A stretch of DNA of 64,000 bases from Jaapia argillacea MUCL 33604 (GCA_000697665.1 KL197721.1:542112-606111), one strand, 5' to 3'. Counted from the first letter of the stretch, positions 11,365 through 23,544 are shown. The notes: generated by a model from the letters alone, not told the origin. Numbers and translations: made by a program.

Positions 11365-12620
11365 TACAAGTAAAGACTGGGGGTTGTTAAACAGAGATGA
11401 GCTCGGCCTGAAGAAACCAGAAAAACGACAGTAAAGACAGCAGGAATGAACAGGCGGTGAGGATCAAGGTCTCCGACAGGAAAACTTGGAGAGCCCGCCG
11501 GATGTGGAGGAGGCGACAGCCGGCCATGGCAAACGGCGGACCAAGAGTAATTCAATACTAATTGTTGAGGGCGGTATTCCGCTTGGCTTGGTCTCGAAGG
11601 CGATGGCCATCGCAGAAGTCTCGTGCGATGATCTGGCTCCGATGCATTCCATCAATATCGAAAGTTTAATTTGAGTGATCGCTCCCTGATTGGACAACCT
11701 TGTCCCGTTCTGCATCACCTGCCAAGCAATTCCTTCATCTGCATTTTCCACCAGAACGCCGGGAGAACGTTTTGAACTTTGCGAGCTTCGGCTCGTCATT
11801 GACCATGAACTTCGTTCTCGTTGCGATGCGCATGGTCTCCTTGCCAACTATTCGGCACAAGCACAGTCAAGTCGCTGGTGTGCTCGTAAGTCCTCAGGTC
11901 TCGTTTTGAACGTCATCCATTCTTCCAAGAAAAATCACTCCGTATGTTCGGTGGACACCGACATCGACTTGTCAACGTCCATTGTCGCAAGGCGAGACTG
12001 AAATAAGGGATGCGGTTAAAACCCCGGTGGTGGAAGGAGGCAAACAAGGTCTTTGAGGTTGGCCTATGAGGGTACGTATGAAACATAAGCTCAACGGTCA
12101 TCAGACAGGAGCGCCGATACACTGTTGCACTGTGGTGGAGTTGGAGTTTCGTTACCATCGAGGCAAAATTGGTCCTGCCATCATGATGCTCCTTGTAACT
12201 GAGAGTTACGGGCGAGGAAGCTTCGCCAGGTAACACCACCGCTGCCCCCTCAGGTCTCAGGCCTCAGGCTCGCCTTTGGTGATAGCGAGAAGCAGACAAG
12301 TCGGACAGGCGTAAAGTTGTACTGCCATTGCCACTTGTGTGCTGTGACACGTGACTTGTGACCTCTGACAGGCTTGTGAATCGAACTCCCGGTGCTAGAT
12401 CTTCGTCTTGACCTCCACTTGACATCCATCCTCGACTTAAGTCAATCGGACGATAATGATTTCTGGCGAAGATCATCCAACAATCGAGGTTGGTTCTTCA
12501 ACGACTTAATCTCCACCTGTATGCCATCTGATTTATCGTGGAAACTACTAGGCGTTATTACTGCCTGCGTCCAATGGCTCCGTCCGAGCGCTACACTTTT
12601 TATGCCAGCACGTTGCACAG
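11365..12620. other. 1.25 kb without an assignable gene
   Basis: It contains the shared upstream region of the ThuA gene (minus) and the MYND gene (plus). Short ORFs on both strands lack recognisable motifs. The first exon or exons of the MYND-finger gene probably lie in 12390-12620, for example an open stretch MLDLRLDLHLTSILDLS at 12392, but the splice connection was not resolved. Confidence 0.4.
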
Positions 12621-14532
12621 AGTACCCTCCCGCCGTCAACTGAAATCACCTCCATCTTCATCCGTCAGCTCCAAACAAACGCAATCCCGAATCCCACCCT
12701 ACCGAGCAGCGAGAGGCTCGTGGGGATCGTATATCAGTGTCTCAACGGGATATTTTGGTCCTGGAGATTTTCCGAGATCAGCCAAATCTTACGCGCGTCC
12801 ATCTCCGCTGCTTGGCCCTCGATCTGGAAATGGACTCGCTTTCTAGGATATCACTGCATCCTCGTCCCCAAACTGTGCACTGCGGAAGATCGGAAGTCGA
12901 TACATACTTGTGTTGCTGGGCTCTTACGTCCGCTGGCTTGTGATGATTCTCTTTGCGTCCAGATGGCTTCTACTCCCGGATTCTTCGATCTACTGGTACG
13001 AATCTGGTTTGAAGAGGCCAATTGTCCGGAACGACTCGATACTTCGCATACAGTCGCCTCTGCGCTGTCCTTTTGCATATCGCCACGTGACGACCAACCA
13101 GACTGGATCAACGACGTTCTTAAAATCGCAGTTTTTATATCTGGCGGGGATTCAAAACGTCTAGCTACAGCCATCCTGGATCACATGCAATTCGAACTTC
13201 GGCAAACACCACCGAATTTGCGTAACCTCGTAGACCACACCCTGTTTCTCTCTCATTTCGGCAGTCACATGCACCGAGAAACCTCTGGACTTCGCTCGCT
13301 CCTCCCCTCCCTCGGCTCCATCTCGGTCGTCATGCAAACTCTCGTCCTAGCCACCTCCAAGCCTTACTCTACCAAAACAGCAGGAGTCGTTCGGGACCTC
13401 TTATTCTACAGCACTTTCTACCTCGACAGTGCCTTCAAAACCACTGAAGGCGTCAATTGGGTTTGTCAAGCCCTCGAAAGGCAGCTACTTCCCGCTTTGC
13501 TCAGGGCTCAGCCCTGGTTAGCGGAATTGTCGGAGAGTTCTCAGGACGAAGTGTTGTGGCTTTTGGAGCGGGATCTGCCTTGCTACATGATTCACCGACC
13601 TGTTGTCCAAGCTGTCGAGCGCTCTCTTGAGGTGATTCAGCATCTCGGACTCGAGAAAAACTGTCCTACGGTGTTTCCCAGGATGCAAAATGCTTGGAAC
13701 GTCTTGAAGATAATCCTGGAGGAGCGTAGTATGATCAAATCAAGGCTTGACACCCAGAAGCAATCCTATCGTAACTGTTATAACAAGAAGGTTTGTCAAT
13801 TCTATCCCTTCCCTTGGATCTGGTACCGTATCATGTGTCCCCAATTCCTAACTTGCCAACCCTCTAGTGCCTAAAGGTTGACGAGAAGCACAATTTCAAA
13901 CAATGCACCAAGTGCATACATGCCCACTACTGCTCGAGGCCTTGCCAAATCGAAGACTGGAAAAATGGAGACCATAAGGCTTTCTGCACCGCTACTCAAG
14001 AACTTCGTCGCAGTATGCAGCCTTCGTCTCCTACGCCTCTCCGCCTCACTCAACATCGTTCTTTGCAGAGGGAAAACTGGATGGGATGCCGAGAAGAGAC
14101 GCCGACTTCGTCAACGCGGTCGTATCTCACGACGCAAAAACCAATTTCGACCACATCGTCTCCCTTATGTTCTCTACATATCCCACCTATTCCCCCTCGT
14201 CGCTCATTGCCCGATTCGATTATACCACTTTCCCCTTGAGCATAGCAGTGGGCCGCCCCTCCGATTTCCCGGAAACCGCTGATGTAGAGGATATAGAGGC
14301 GAGTAGGAGGTTTGATTGCAAGCTCGAGGAATTTCACAAGGGTGGAGGGGAGACCTGCTCATTGTTCGTGCGTGCCAAGATATGCGACGGAGGGTACACT
14401 ATCGAGTCTGGTCATTCCTGTCGTTGGCCAAGAGGGAGACCTATGGCGGATATCCAAAGAGGTTTGTTCATGCAGATGTTTGAGGGGTTAGTTCTCGGGG
14501 AGGTCGAGGTCGAGGTCGTCTATGACGCATGA
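12621..14532 (+). CDS. MYND-type zinc-finger protein (5' exon unresolved)
   Basis: A long helical N-terminal region, from EITSIFIRQLQTNAIPN (about 12641) through SSERLVGIVYQCLNGIF to IIEERSMIKSRLDTQ-type sequence, is followed by a zf-MYND domain. Exon 1 ends at 13790 (KK), intron 13791-13867, exon 2 13868-14012, intron 14013-14068, exon 3 14069-14532. The MYND ligands are visible as CLKVDEKHNFKQCTKC, HAHYCSRPCQIEDW and HKAFC. After the finger the protein continues about 155 residues (RRDADFVNAVVSHDA, ending VEVVYDA). Such MYND proteins are abundant in Agaricomycetes; MYND usually binds proline-containing partner peptides, but the role here is unknown. The N terminus is incomplete because no in-frame ATG with a clear splice junction was found. 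Confidence 0.75.
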
Positions 14533-14792
14533 TGGCTGAAGACTATGCTATATGCCCTCCTACCCACACCTGCTGCTGTTCATGTCTTGTTGTCGTGGAG
14601 TGTTTAGACACGTATACTCCATTTTGGCTCATAATACGATGTCCATCTCGCCTTGTAGTGTAGTGACCATGATCAGTTGACCACTTGAAACCCATGTGTA
14701 TTTCTATTCGTCCCTGCGCAATGACAGCTTGCTACACTACGGGTATGCTGGACCTCACCGCCCTATCCACTCTGTATCTGGTAGATCCGCCA

Positions 14793-16511
14793 TCAGGTTC
14801 GGAAGGAGACACGGTCGGAAAGGCGAGGGTGGACTAGTGATGACAAAGGGATATAAAGTTCGACGCGTCCGGCAAATCTCTCCAACGAGGCGATGGTCGG
14901 TGTAGTCAACTGATCATACATACCGAGGCACAGCGCTTCGAGCGACGCACCACTCAGCTTCCTCTCCTCCAAAACCGCAACGAGATCTTCATAATTCAAT
15001 CCGTGTCCGGCCACTCGCTGCTCGAGTTCTAATCGCTTGAGCGATGGGGCAAAGACGACCACGCCTGCTTTGCGAGATCGTGGCCGTGGTAGGCTCGGGA
15101 CCCCTGGCTTCATCACTCGTATCAATCCATCCCAGCCCCCAACGACTCGTATTGCTTCGATGCTTTGGTGACATTTCCCGAAAATGTTTATCCACCCTGT
15201 TCGTGATAGACACACGGACTTCGTAGTGACCTGGCGAATATCGGATAGCGGGAGGGCGGCACAGATATCTTTGATCACGGTAGGCTCTTGGGTATTTTTG
15301 TACTTTCCAACCTGGATACAAACACGAAGATCTTGTCCTTCGACAGGAAGTGCGAGGGAATCGTCACCCAGCTGGGCGGGGGTGTGGGAGTAACCCATGA
15401 CACATACAGACTCCGGGAGAACGTTTACATATCCAAGTTGAATGACCAGGTGATGGAGAGAACGTGTTCCGAAAGTTTGAAGGCAACGAGTTTTAACTAA
15501 TTGGAGAAGTTCTGGGAAATGGCGATCCAACTGCATATCCGTATGATGGATCGACAATACAGCGGTGGCTGGAAACCTGATGTTTGTATAGAAGTCGACG
15601 ATGGCCAGAGAAGCAGAGTCAACAACTCTGATTTCTTGGAGTGCAGGGAGGTTTGTCGGAGACTCGAAAGTTGTTCGCGTGTTTGAGAATTGGTCCATTG
15701 GAAGGGAAGAATGAAGATGCAGAATCTCCAGAGTGGGCATACGTTCGAGGACCCTAAGTATCTCTGCCATAGATGGCCTGGTCTTGGCGCGTTCGACGAC
15801 AAGCCGAGTGAGACTGTGATTGAAGAGTGGGGAGTTCCACGACGCGAGGCATCCTATAAGTTCGAGGTCTCCAAGAGCAGGAGTTTTACCAGCGAAGAGA
15901 CCGTTCAGCGATGGATATTCCCTCCTATCGCTCTCCGAAGAGAGCCGAAAACCCTGCAGGATGGGTGCAGGCCGATTCACCCGGGTCACGAAATTGTTCA
16001 CTTGAGCCGGGCTAAGGGATAGCTGAATCGTTCGAACACGGTCCAGATGCACGAGGGCGAGGGCTAACGGAGTCATGTCACTACCGTTAAAAGATGCAAT
16101 GAGATCGAGGGGACTTTGCCTCGATCGAAGGAGGATTCCTGGCGTATAATGGAGGGGCCAAGAGTATACGTCTGTCCAGAGCGCAGAACAACCCAGCATC
16201 ACATTTCTCCAATACTCGCAAACTTCGCCCACGCGCAGCCAACTCATCCGCCGTATGTGTTTGGGCCACCGCACTTTGCATATGGCGACTAGGTCCAGGA
16301 ACACCTCGCACATTATTTCGGGTGGCAGATGGACGGGGAGAGCATGGTTCCACTGTTGCTTCACCATCCGTGCGAGTTGGGAGTGACCGGACGATTCGAG
16401 CACACGAGCGCACCGAATCAAGAGCGTGTGCGAGATAGAGATACTAGTGCGCGTGTCGTTGATAGCTGTTAAAGCAAGATCGAGACAGATATGGCTACCC
16501 TCGTCCTGCAT
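14793..16511 (-). CDS. F-box-like/LRR protein
   Basis: A single long open frame of about 570 residues. Near residue 50 it carries an F-box-like block, HLPPEIMCEVFLDLVAICK, followed by SWLRVGEVCEYWRNVML, CSALWTDVY and further on a leucine-rich region (TPALGDLELIGC, MPTLEILHLHSSL, SLKRLELEQRVAG). F-box proteins of this form recruit substrates to SCF ubiquitin ligases in other fungi; the target here is unknown. The start is taken at the ATG at 16511, although the frame is open for a few codons upstream and a short 5' exon is possible. It belongs to the same broad family as the genes at 49317 and 57703. Confidence 0.75.
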   Translation of the reverse strand: MQDEGSHICLDLALTAINDTRTSISISHTLLIRCARVLESSGHSQLARMVKQQWNHALPVHLPPEIMCEVFLDLVAICKVRWPKHIRRMSWLRVGEVCEYWRNVMLGCSALWTDVYSWPLHYTPGILLRSRQSPLDLIASFNGSDMTPLALALVHLDRVRTIQLSLSPAQVNNFVTRVNRPAPILQGFRLSSESDRREYPSLNGLFAGKTPALGDLELIGCLASWNSPLFNHSLTRLVVERAKTRPSMAEILRVLERMPTLEILHLHSSLPMDQFSNTRTTFESPTNLPALQEIRVVDSASLAIVDFYTNIRFPATAVLSIHHTDMQLDRHFPELLQLVKTRCLQTFGTRSLHHLVIQLGYVNVLPESVCVMGYSHTPAQLGDDSLALPVEGQDLRVCIQVGKYKNTQEPTVIKDICAALPLSDIRQVTTKSVCLSRTGWINIFGKCHQSIEAIRVVGGWDGLIRVMKPGVPSLPRPRSRKAGVVVFAPSLKRLELEQRVAGHGLNYEDLVAVLEERKLSGASLEALCLGMYDQLTTPTIASLERFAGRVELYIPLSSLVHPRLSDRVSFRT

Positions 16512-17061
16512 CGGTAGCACCGTTAAGTGGCTAAATAGGTGGATGAGGAGAGAATACTCGCGAGTAGACTCACGATAGGTATTTCCATGGAGGCCATTCT
16601 GTAAATTGGATGCAGGAGAGATAACTTCGTGAGGTAGAAAAAAAGAGGTCGTCGGAGTGTCGCATTGGGGGAACAGATATTTAAGGCCTTCGTCAGGTCA
16701 AAGCAAGGGCGTCATGCCACAACCACAAGCCGCATGTCGTAGCAAAGCAGTTGCCAGAGTTACGGGAGATCTTCCGCCATTAGATTCCAAGGCGAGTACG
16801 ATGTGCAAAAGAAACGGTGCCAGCACAAACGATACTGACTTGGAGCGGCGCGGTGCACAATGTCTTTCATTTGAATCCCCTCGTGGCTGGGGCGTGGTTC
16901 GACAGCGGGACCGGTGTAAACGAATGCTGACCACGACAAGAGCTAAGGTGAGACCTTTCAAGGCCAGCATTGCGGTGGCAAAATGAGGCTAAGACGTTGA
17001 TTGCACCCTGTACTTTATGCTCCTTGTGCTGATGAACATTGACAAAAGGCGTGGACAGGTA
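16512..17061. other. Intergenic stretch left of the MITE
   Basis: No confident gene. A minus-strand ORF at 16970-16698 begins with a hydrophobic run (MLALKGLTLALVVVSI) that could be a signal peptide, but the remainder shows no family features and its composition gives no support. Confidence 0.35.
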
Positions 17062-17524
17062 CAGTACTCAAGCAGTCCTTGGGTCACGGGTGCTCCTTGG
17101 GTCACTGGGCTCTAGCAGACTCAAAAAATGCCAGAAAATTCCAACAAAATTTGAGGGGCTGTGCTTCTGTGTGATCTTCCTTCCTATCTACTCACAATTT
17201 CTTGATACGATGTGGAACCCCTTTACTCTTCGAAAGAAGGGGGTTGAGAGGGGAAACTGATAAGCTGACAAATCATTTCTTAAAATGGAAGTTTTGCCAC
17301 AATTTGTGCCTGTGTGGCCCAAGGAGCACTGAAAGCGGTTATTGTGCTCGATGTTCGGGGCTGCCTTTGCACATGAAAGAGGACACCAACAACTTTGAAA
17401 AAATTTGAGGCGTATAACATCATGTATTACATTAGATCTACCAAAACAGATTGGTCGTTGAGTCCCCAAAAATATTTTGTGAGCCCAATCTGTGAAAAGT
17501 GGCCCAAGGATTGCTTGAGTACTG
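17062..17524. mobile_element. MITE with about 28-bp terminal inverted repeats and TA target duplication (Tc1/mariner-like ends)
   Basis: The left end CAGTACTCAAGCAGTCCTTG (from 17062) matches the reverse complement of the right end, which reads CAAGGATTGCTTGAGTACTG and stops at 17524. Both ends are flanked by TA (17060-17061 and 17525-17526), as expected for the Tc1/mariner (IS630) superfamily, whose ends are typically CAGT..ACTG. The element is 463 bp and has no transposase. A second inverted pair lies inside: GTGCTCCTTGGGTCACTG (about 17090-17107) against GTGTGGCCCAAGGAGCACTG (about 17310-17329). The TIRs differ by only a few bases, so the insertion is not very old. It sits about 140 bp upstream of the GH5 start codon. 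Confidence 0.85.
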
Positions 17525-17665
17525 TACCATCACTCATATTTGTTGACTTGTCGAAATGTAAAGATATCGCCGTAATTATTGATTTCATCGCCTTGCCTGT
17601 GTCGTCGACGCCACGTCCACTCATTTTCTTTCTCAAACTACGTTGAGCCTTGTTTGAACTCGAGT

Positions 17666-20600
17666 ATGCTACCCCGTACAGATTCTGAGGCGTCTTTCAT
17701 TATGGTGGGCTCAGAATCTTTCCTCGCCCCGGACACTCGCGCCGCCGTTGAACCACCGCTGAAGAAATTGGACGAACAACCAAGAGTACGTCCTCGTCAT
17801 AGACCGTTGAACATCTATAACTCATGTTTATCTTGGTTGAATGAAGCCCTCGACAACAGCAACGGTCAAATCAGGGCCGATACCTACGTTCGCTCACGAC
17901 TGGTCCCGCGCAGGCACGGGCGGTCACCTACGAACCCATGGCCGACATTTCGTGGATGCGTACGGCAGAGTCTGTAACCTTCGGGGTGTGAACTTGTCTG
18001 GGTGCTGTAAAACGTACGTTCTTCGTCGCTGTCCACTCCGAGTCGTGGTCGCTCATACGGTGCACTAAGCCCAGTGAACGACGACCACGACCTGTTTCCC
18101 GGACACGCCGACAAGGTCACTTTTGTTGGACGACCGTTTCCTATAGAAGAGGCACATGAACATCTGTCTCGTCTGAAGAGATGGGGTCTGACTTTTGGTG
18201 AGCGCATAACCATCACTTTTCATCCGTTGGTAGCTCATTGATCCACAACAGTCCGTTTTCTCATAACTTGGGAAGCCATTGAACACTCTGGACCGTACGT
18301 CACCTCCATCACATTCCTTTCCTGACCTCACTTTAACGCGAGTTCAAAGTGGAATCTATGATACCAACTACCTCAACTATATCCGCTCCCTCCTGTCACT
18401 CTTTCCCACTTATGGACTAACGGCCTTCGTTTCCCTCCACCAAGACGTCTGGTCACGTTATTCTGGTGGTTCCGGCGCACCCGCTTGGACGTTGGACATT
18501 GTAGGTTTTGATTTAGAAGCCCTAGAGGAAACGGGGGCCGCTTGGTTAAAAGGAGTCAGAGGAGGTGGTCACGTAGAGATCGAGAAAGGCGTTTGGCCTT
18601 GTGGTTACCAGAAACTGGCGGCTTCTACAATGGCGTGAGCGTGGATCACTTTGTTGTTGGCACCACGCAACTGACAGTTTTACTTTCAAGGACATTGTTC
18701 TGGGCTGGAGATACTTTTGCGCCGAAATTGAGGGTGAAGACGAAGGGTGGAGAGGAAGTGCCTGTGCAACAGTTTTTACAAGATGCGTTTTTGAAGATGT
18801 GGGATGTCGTGGTTAATGCCGTTGGTGATTTAGAAGGCGTCCTTGGCTTTGAGGTAGGTACTTGAATATGTTCCTTCATGCTCAATCCATTCATCTCCTG
18901 ACACACACTACAGCTAATGAACGAGCCACATAGAGGTTACATCGAAACAAAGTCTCTTCATTCTTTTGATTACAATACAGATTTGCACCTTCATCACGTT
19001 CGTAAGTCTTGATCAACCACAACCTATCTTCCCCTTAGATTCCCAACTCATTGATCATCCTCCAGCATCCCCTTTACAATCCTTCCAACTTGGCGCCGGT
19101 CATCCAACAACTGTCAAACATTGGACCCGTTCCTTCCCTCCGCCGTCACGTCACACAGGACACGAACTACTCAACCCTTCAGGCAAGAAGGCTTGGAGAA
19201 CTGACGGACCGACTGGTGGAAAGTGTTTGTGGGAGATGCATGGTGTTTGGGGATGGGATAATGCTAAGGCTGAAGGAGTCGTTTTAAGAGAGAGTTACTT
19301 TATGAAGGATCCTGGTACTGGTCGTAAGGTTGGTGATTGCGTTCATCAAAATGGGGTTTCATTCATGACGAGTGCTTTTTGGATGGACAGATTGATTGGT
19401 ATACCGACTTTTATTACCCTTTCGTCAGCAAGTGGGCGAATAGCGTCAGGCGCGGAGTTGCCAAGGATAAACTTGTGTTTCTTGAAGCTATCCCTAACGA
19501 GGTACGTCATTCTCATCCTCTTCAGCTATGCCAGTATTGAATTGCCTAGTATTGTCCTACATCGTGGACTGCAGATAATCAGCCACAGAATATGGTATTC
19601 GCTCCCCATTGGTTTGTTTTCAAATCATTGTCACCGTCGGACTTATTTCCTGACTATCGTGAAGGTATGACCTGAATGCGTTATTCGCAAAGGCATTCGG
19701 GGACTTTACTGTCAATGTTCAGGGTATCTCCCGAGTATGCAGCCCTTTGCTTATTCGTTTCGCCTGAACTAATATGTGCATTCTAGGGCATGTTCCTTCT
19801 TCGAACATTATATTGGGGCCAACAAGGAGCTCGGGACAACTATGTACTCCAGATTGGGAATATTGTGGACGCGGGCTACAAGGCCTTGGGTGAGAAACCC
19901 ATCGTTATCGGCGAATGCGGTATTCCTATGGATATGAAGTAAGTTCGCCCCAGTTCGCTTGAAAAATCGGCTGCTGAGCGGCCTCTTCAGTGAGAAGGAG
20001 GCATTCCAGACGGATGACTGGACGTGGCAAGCGAAGATGATGGACGCTCTCCTCACGGGACTCGAACGTTCTCTGGTGGGATTCACGTACGCCCGTTTTC
20101 TTTCGAAGCCGCGACCCCCTAATCTTCATATATCTCGTTCTCTCCAGGTTGTGGAACTACAATCCATCTAATACCGACCAACTGGGCGACGATTGGAATG
20201 GAGAGAACTTCTCCTGGTTCAGTCGTACTCGCGCTCTTCCACCTTCACTCCTCTATTATGACCAAACTTCACCGACACTTGACAATGGTGGGAGGATCTT
20301 GCGGGCCATCGTCCGACCCTATGCGGCGAAGACTGCTGGGGTACCCGTCAGGTGCGATTACGAGATGACCACCGGGACATTCGTGTTTGAGTGGGTCAAT
20401 CGATCGCACGTCCAATCGAAAGCGATGTCAAGTCTTCAGCGACCTCCGCTCCACGACCTTCCACCCCTGACGTCGAGAGAAACGGAGATTTTCCTCCCTT
20501 CATACCTCACCCAAGGTCGCCGATTCAAAGTCGAAGGGTTGGAAAAGGATGACAAGTACCGCTACGATGCATCTCTTCAGACTTTGACGGTGCTCACGGG

Positions 20601-20763
20601 AGATATCTCGTCACCGAGGAAGACGCACCGTGTGGTCATTTCACTTGACCCCCCTCCTCGACCCATGTTTGAAGTGAATGACTTTTGGGGCGACTTCGGG
20701 GGTCGGGTGACTGCAGTGCTCGTGGCGATTCTTGCAATGTTGGTTTGGTTGTTCTTGCTCTGA
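17666..20763 (+). CDS. Glycoside hydrolase family 5, glucosylceramidase/steryl-glucosidase type, with C-terminal membrane anchor
   Basis: A multi-exon gene. The N-terminal exon MLPRTDSEASF is followed by the conserved HFVDAYGRVCNLRGVNLSG. Next come FVRFLITWEAIEHSGPG, LTAFVSLHQDVWSRYSGG and GGHVEIEKGVWPCGYQK-type sequence. The acid/base region ends in a split MNEP (ELMNEPHRGY near 18915), and the nucleophile lies in PIVIGECGIPMD (about 19900). Later come FTLWNYNPSNTDQLGDDWNG, a C-terminal beta domain and a hydrophobic end (VTAVLVAILAMLVWLFLL) that should be a single membrane segment. This matches the GH5 fungal enzymes acting on glucosylceramide or steryl glucosides (EGCrP/Egh1 group). The first intron (GTACGT after EQPR) is well supported, fixing the 17666 start. 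Substrate choice between ceramide and sterol glucosides cannot be told from this. Confidence 0.85.
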
Positions 20764-22140
20764 TTTTATTCCTGGTAGAATCGGTCTGTACTCGGGTCAA
20801 GGTCTAGTTGTTTGACCCTCATATCGTGCTCTGTTGAAGGGTGGTCTACATATATTGCTGAGAACCCGCACAGTTTGGACCAACCGATCAACCTTGGTTC
20901 CGATTGATGTCTCACTCCATTTCACCTTTGGGACAACATTTATTATCCAGGACTCTATACTCTATAGTGCTAGTAGAAATTTATACTTGAATCGGTCCTT
21001 CGTGCGAAAGCCAAACCTCTTCTCCGATCCTTTCGCGCGAATTGAATGGTATTTCGAAATGGTATATAAAGCGAGGGTTAGCAGAGCCAGTGTGGGCATG
21101 ACGTTCCTTGGAAATTTATGATGGGTGAAAATAGGTGAAAATGTACATACGCTGCCCCGTTTCACTGAGCGAGCTGCACACCGCCCGCCGCTGAGCTCAT
21201 CGCGAATCACGAGAGGTGGGAAGTTGCCCGAACAGCCGGTGCTAGTAGTAGTGAAATTACCGCGACCGTAATTTACGGGAGAGAATACAACCGTTATCCG
21301 TATGCGTCCGCCCATCGCAGGCCGCGGTACAAGAATACATGGCCTCCTATCTTGTCCAGTTCTGTTGTGAAATGGCGAAAGACTCACCTCCAAGTTCTCT
21401 CCAGAAAACCTTGAACGTAGGGCGGATACATAAGGGTCAATCGAGGTTGTTGGTATACCTCGGATCGAACGATCCCAGATAGAGTTGTCCATCGATACTA
21501 GACCGTAAATGGACTGATCGTCGTGACGTAAATGCTTTGCCTCCGTTGGTTTGTCCCTCGACACGCCAGGGTGGGTGGCTTTGGGGTGGCCCTCACGCTC
21601 GTTTTCTTCCACCGCCTCTCATAGGAACGCTATCGTCTCCAATTCTCCCCATATACGACGGGGGAATCCGTGCATGTGGAGTGCAATTCGCGAGGTCCTC
21701 CCTACAGTTGCCACTCATCTCATCAGACCGGTCCTGAACTCATAAACCGTCTTCGTAGGTCCCTGGAGGTCCCTTTTCAATCCCCGCGACAGTCTCCCAA
21801 GCCCACTGAATCCCGTTTCTTTCTTTTTCCACCTCCGTCGGTGTGGCGTTTCTGACTGAGGCATGTTTGGGGGCGACTGGAGAAAGGGATTTTATTTCTG
21901 TGCACTCATGGCTGGCGGAGGATTGGACACCCTGCTCTTGGCTACCCTGCTACTCCGTAGCAACGCGAAGCGGCGAGATGGCATCCACTCTCCCTAGTGG
22001 CACTGATGCTGAGACATTACTTTAGGAACCCCATCCTGATTTCTTTGATCTTTAGTTGGTGGATATCGATCTTTCCCTGTCTTCCACTCCTGTAGGCGCT
22101 GCGCTATCATCCACGATTTAAGTGACTCATCTCCTCCCCT
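20764..22140. other. 1.4 kb without a confident gene
   Basis: It includes the GH5 3' region and the upstream part of the 7TM gene. A 216-codon minus-strand ORF (21612-20962) is present but shows no motif. The 5' exon or exons of the 7TM gene probably lie in 21970-22140 (for example MASTLPSGTDAETLL near 21979 and a stretch reading SSTPVGAALSST near 22080), but no clean splice path was found. Confidence 0.4.
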
Positions 22141-23544
22141 TGTAGGTACTATTCCGGACATGCTTCCGGACCACCACCGCCGTTCGCAACATGTCTCGCA
22201 AGCGCCAGTCTCGTGATGGCTCAAGCCGCGATGTTCGTGACGCTTCATGTTTAGGATTCAAATTTTTTCCATAGTGATCCTCCATTATACAGGGCGGCAT
22301 CGACTGCAGCAGCAATTGTTTTCCATGTTCGTCTGCTTTATCAATCACCTAGACACGGGCAGCTCATACTCGCACTCTAGATCTGGTTCCTAGTTCGGAC
22401 CGCCCTCCGACCATTGACTAACCAGGGTGCAAGTTTATCGGTTATAACAGCATTGGTGAGTTGGTTGATCTTGTTCCTATCCCATTCTCAAGGGGCTCAG
22501 AACGAACTCCAGCTACTTATTGTCCCGTATGTTCTATTCACGGTCACGGCGCTTGTTATCTTGAAAGTGAGCGATGTTCAGCTTTGTTGTCTGCACATCT
22601 TACGGATCCCCGTGTAGCTCGGCCTTTCGGACCATGCCAAAGTCAGTCGAGCAAATTTTTACTGCGTCGTTGACTCGGCAGTACCGTGAGTTCTTCATTA
22701 TAGCTATCGTACGTGCGCTTAAGCCATGGAGATCAGCTCCGCACTCGTTGGAACTGTTTGTGTAATTACACTGCTGTCCGCAGTAATTTTCGGAGGTTCG
22801 CAAGGTCCCTGTCTCGGCGATGATACGAATTCGCTCACCTCCTCACTTTATGTAGCATGGACACTGAGCATCTTACATCAGAGTCAATCGCGACTCACTC
22901 AACTCGGAATCGACACCTCGTTGATTGTCCGTGTCGTTATTTTTGGCGTCTACATATTTATTGCCCTGTGTTTCAGTGCCGCCTCCATCACAGACTGGAC
23001 GGATGTGAGTTCAATCATATTGTTGTTCTAAACTCTCATCCTAACAAATTCCTCCCAGCCTACATATGATTTATTCCTCAGCACATGTGTGTCTAACGCA
23101 GTCCACGTCGGAGTTTAAATCGCTGACTTGGAGACCCAGGTGGCATCGCCGTCTTCATCATCTTTGGAACCCAAAAGGTCCCCCACTCACTGATATCGCG
23201 GTAACCTTTCTCACATTTTGTGTCAATTTTTGTAGGATTTATACCGCACATGGCTTCGCGGCCTAAAGGCTCTTGCCCCTCGCCCTCTCTCACCTGTGCC
23301 CTCTCTTACCAACCCCCAATCGCTGACCATCATGTCGCCTTCGATCTACCCTCATATCAACACAGGCGATGAAGGCCACATCGTCGATTACAAGCAAGAT
23401 TCATCACCCTCCCATGGAAAGTCGCCAGAATCACAATCACATCAGGGATCAGGATCTAGCGATGGTGATCACGGGATTCCCGCTCGTGTTTGGTCGCCGA
23501 CGTCACATCGAACATATCCTACTTCCCACTCTGATACCCCTTGA
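22141..23544 (+). CDS. Multi-spanning (7TM) membrane protein, Agaricomycete-specific family; 5' end unresolved
   Basis: A series of short exons encodes hydrophobic segments typical of an abundant uncharacterised Agaricomycete 7TM family. Exon peptides in order: FATCLASASLVMAQAAMFV, TAAAIVFHVRLLYQS, NELQLLIVPYVLFTVTALV (about 22500), then FYCVVDSAVP joined to MEISSALVGTVCVITLLSAV (22726), IVRVVIFGVYIFIALCF (22927), PTYDLFLST, and the family signature GIAVFIIFGTQK followed by DLYRTWLRGLKAL (about 23150-23270). A hydrophilic Ser/His-rich cytoplasmic tail ends ..SHRTYPTSHSDTP. Function is unknown; a receptor-like role is only a guess from topology. One early exon junction could not be put in frame, so the 5' part may be mis-split or decayed. 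Confidence 0.65.

Noticed and set aside
20962-21612. 216-codon minus-strand ORF between GH5 and the 7TM gene
   Set aside because: No motif, no signal peptide, no splice or start context. A frame of this length can occur by chance in GC-rich sequence. Kept only as a note in the intergenic entry.
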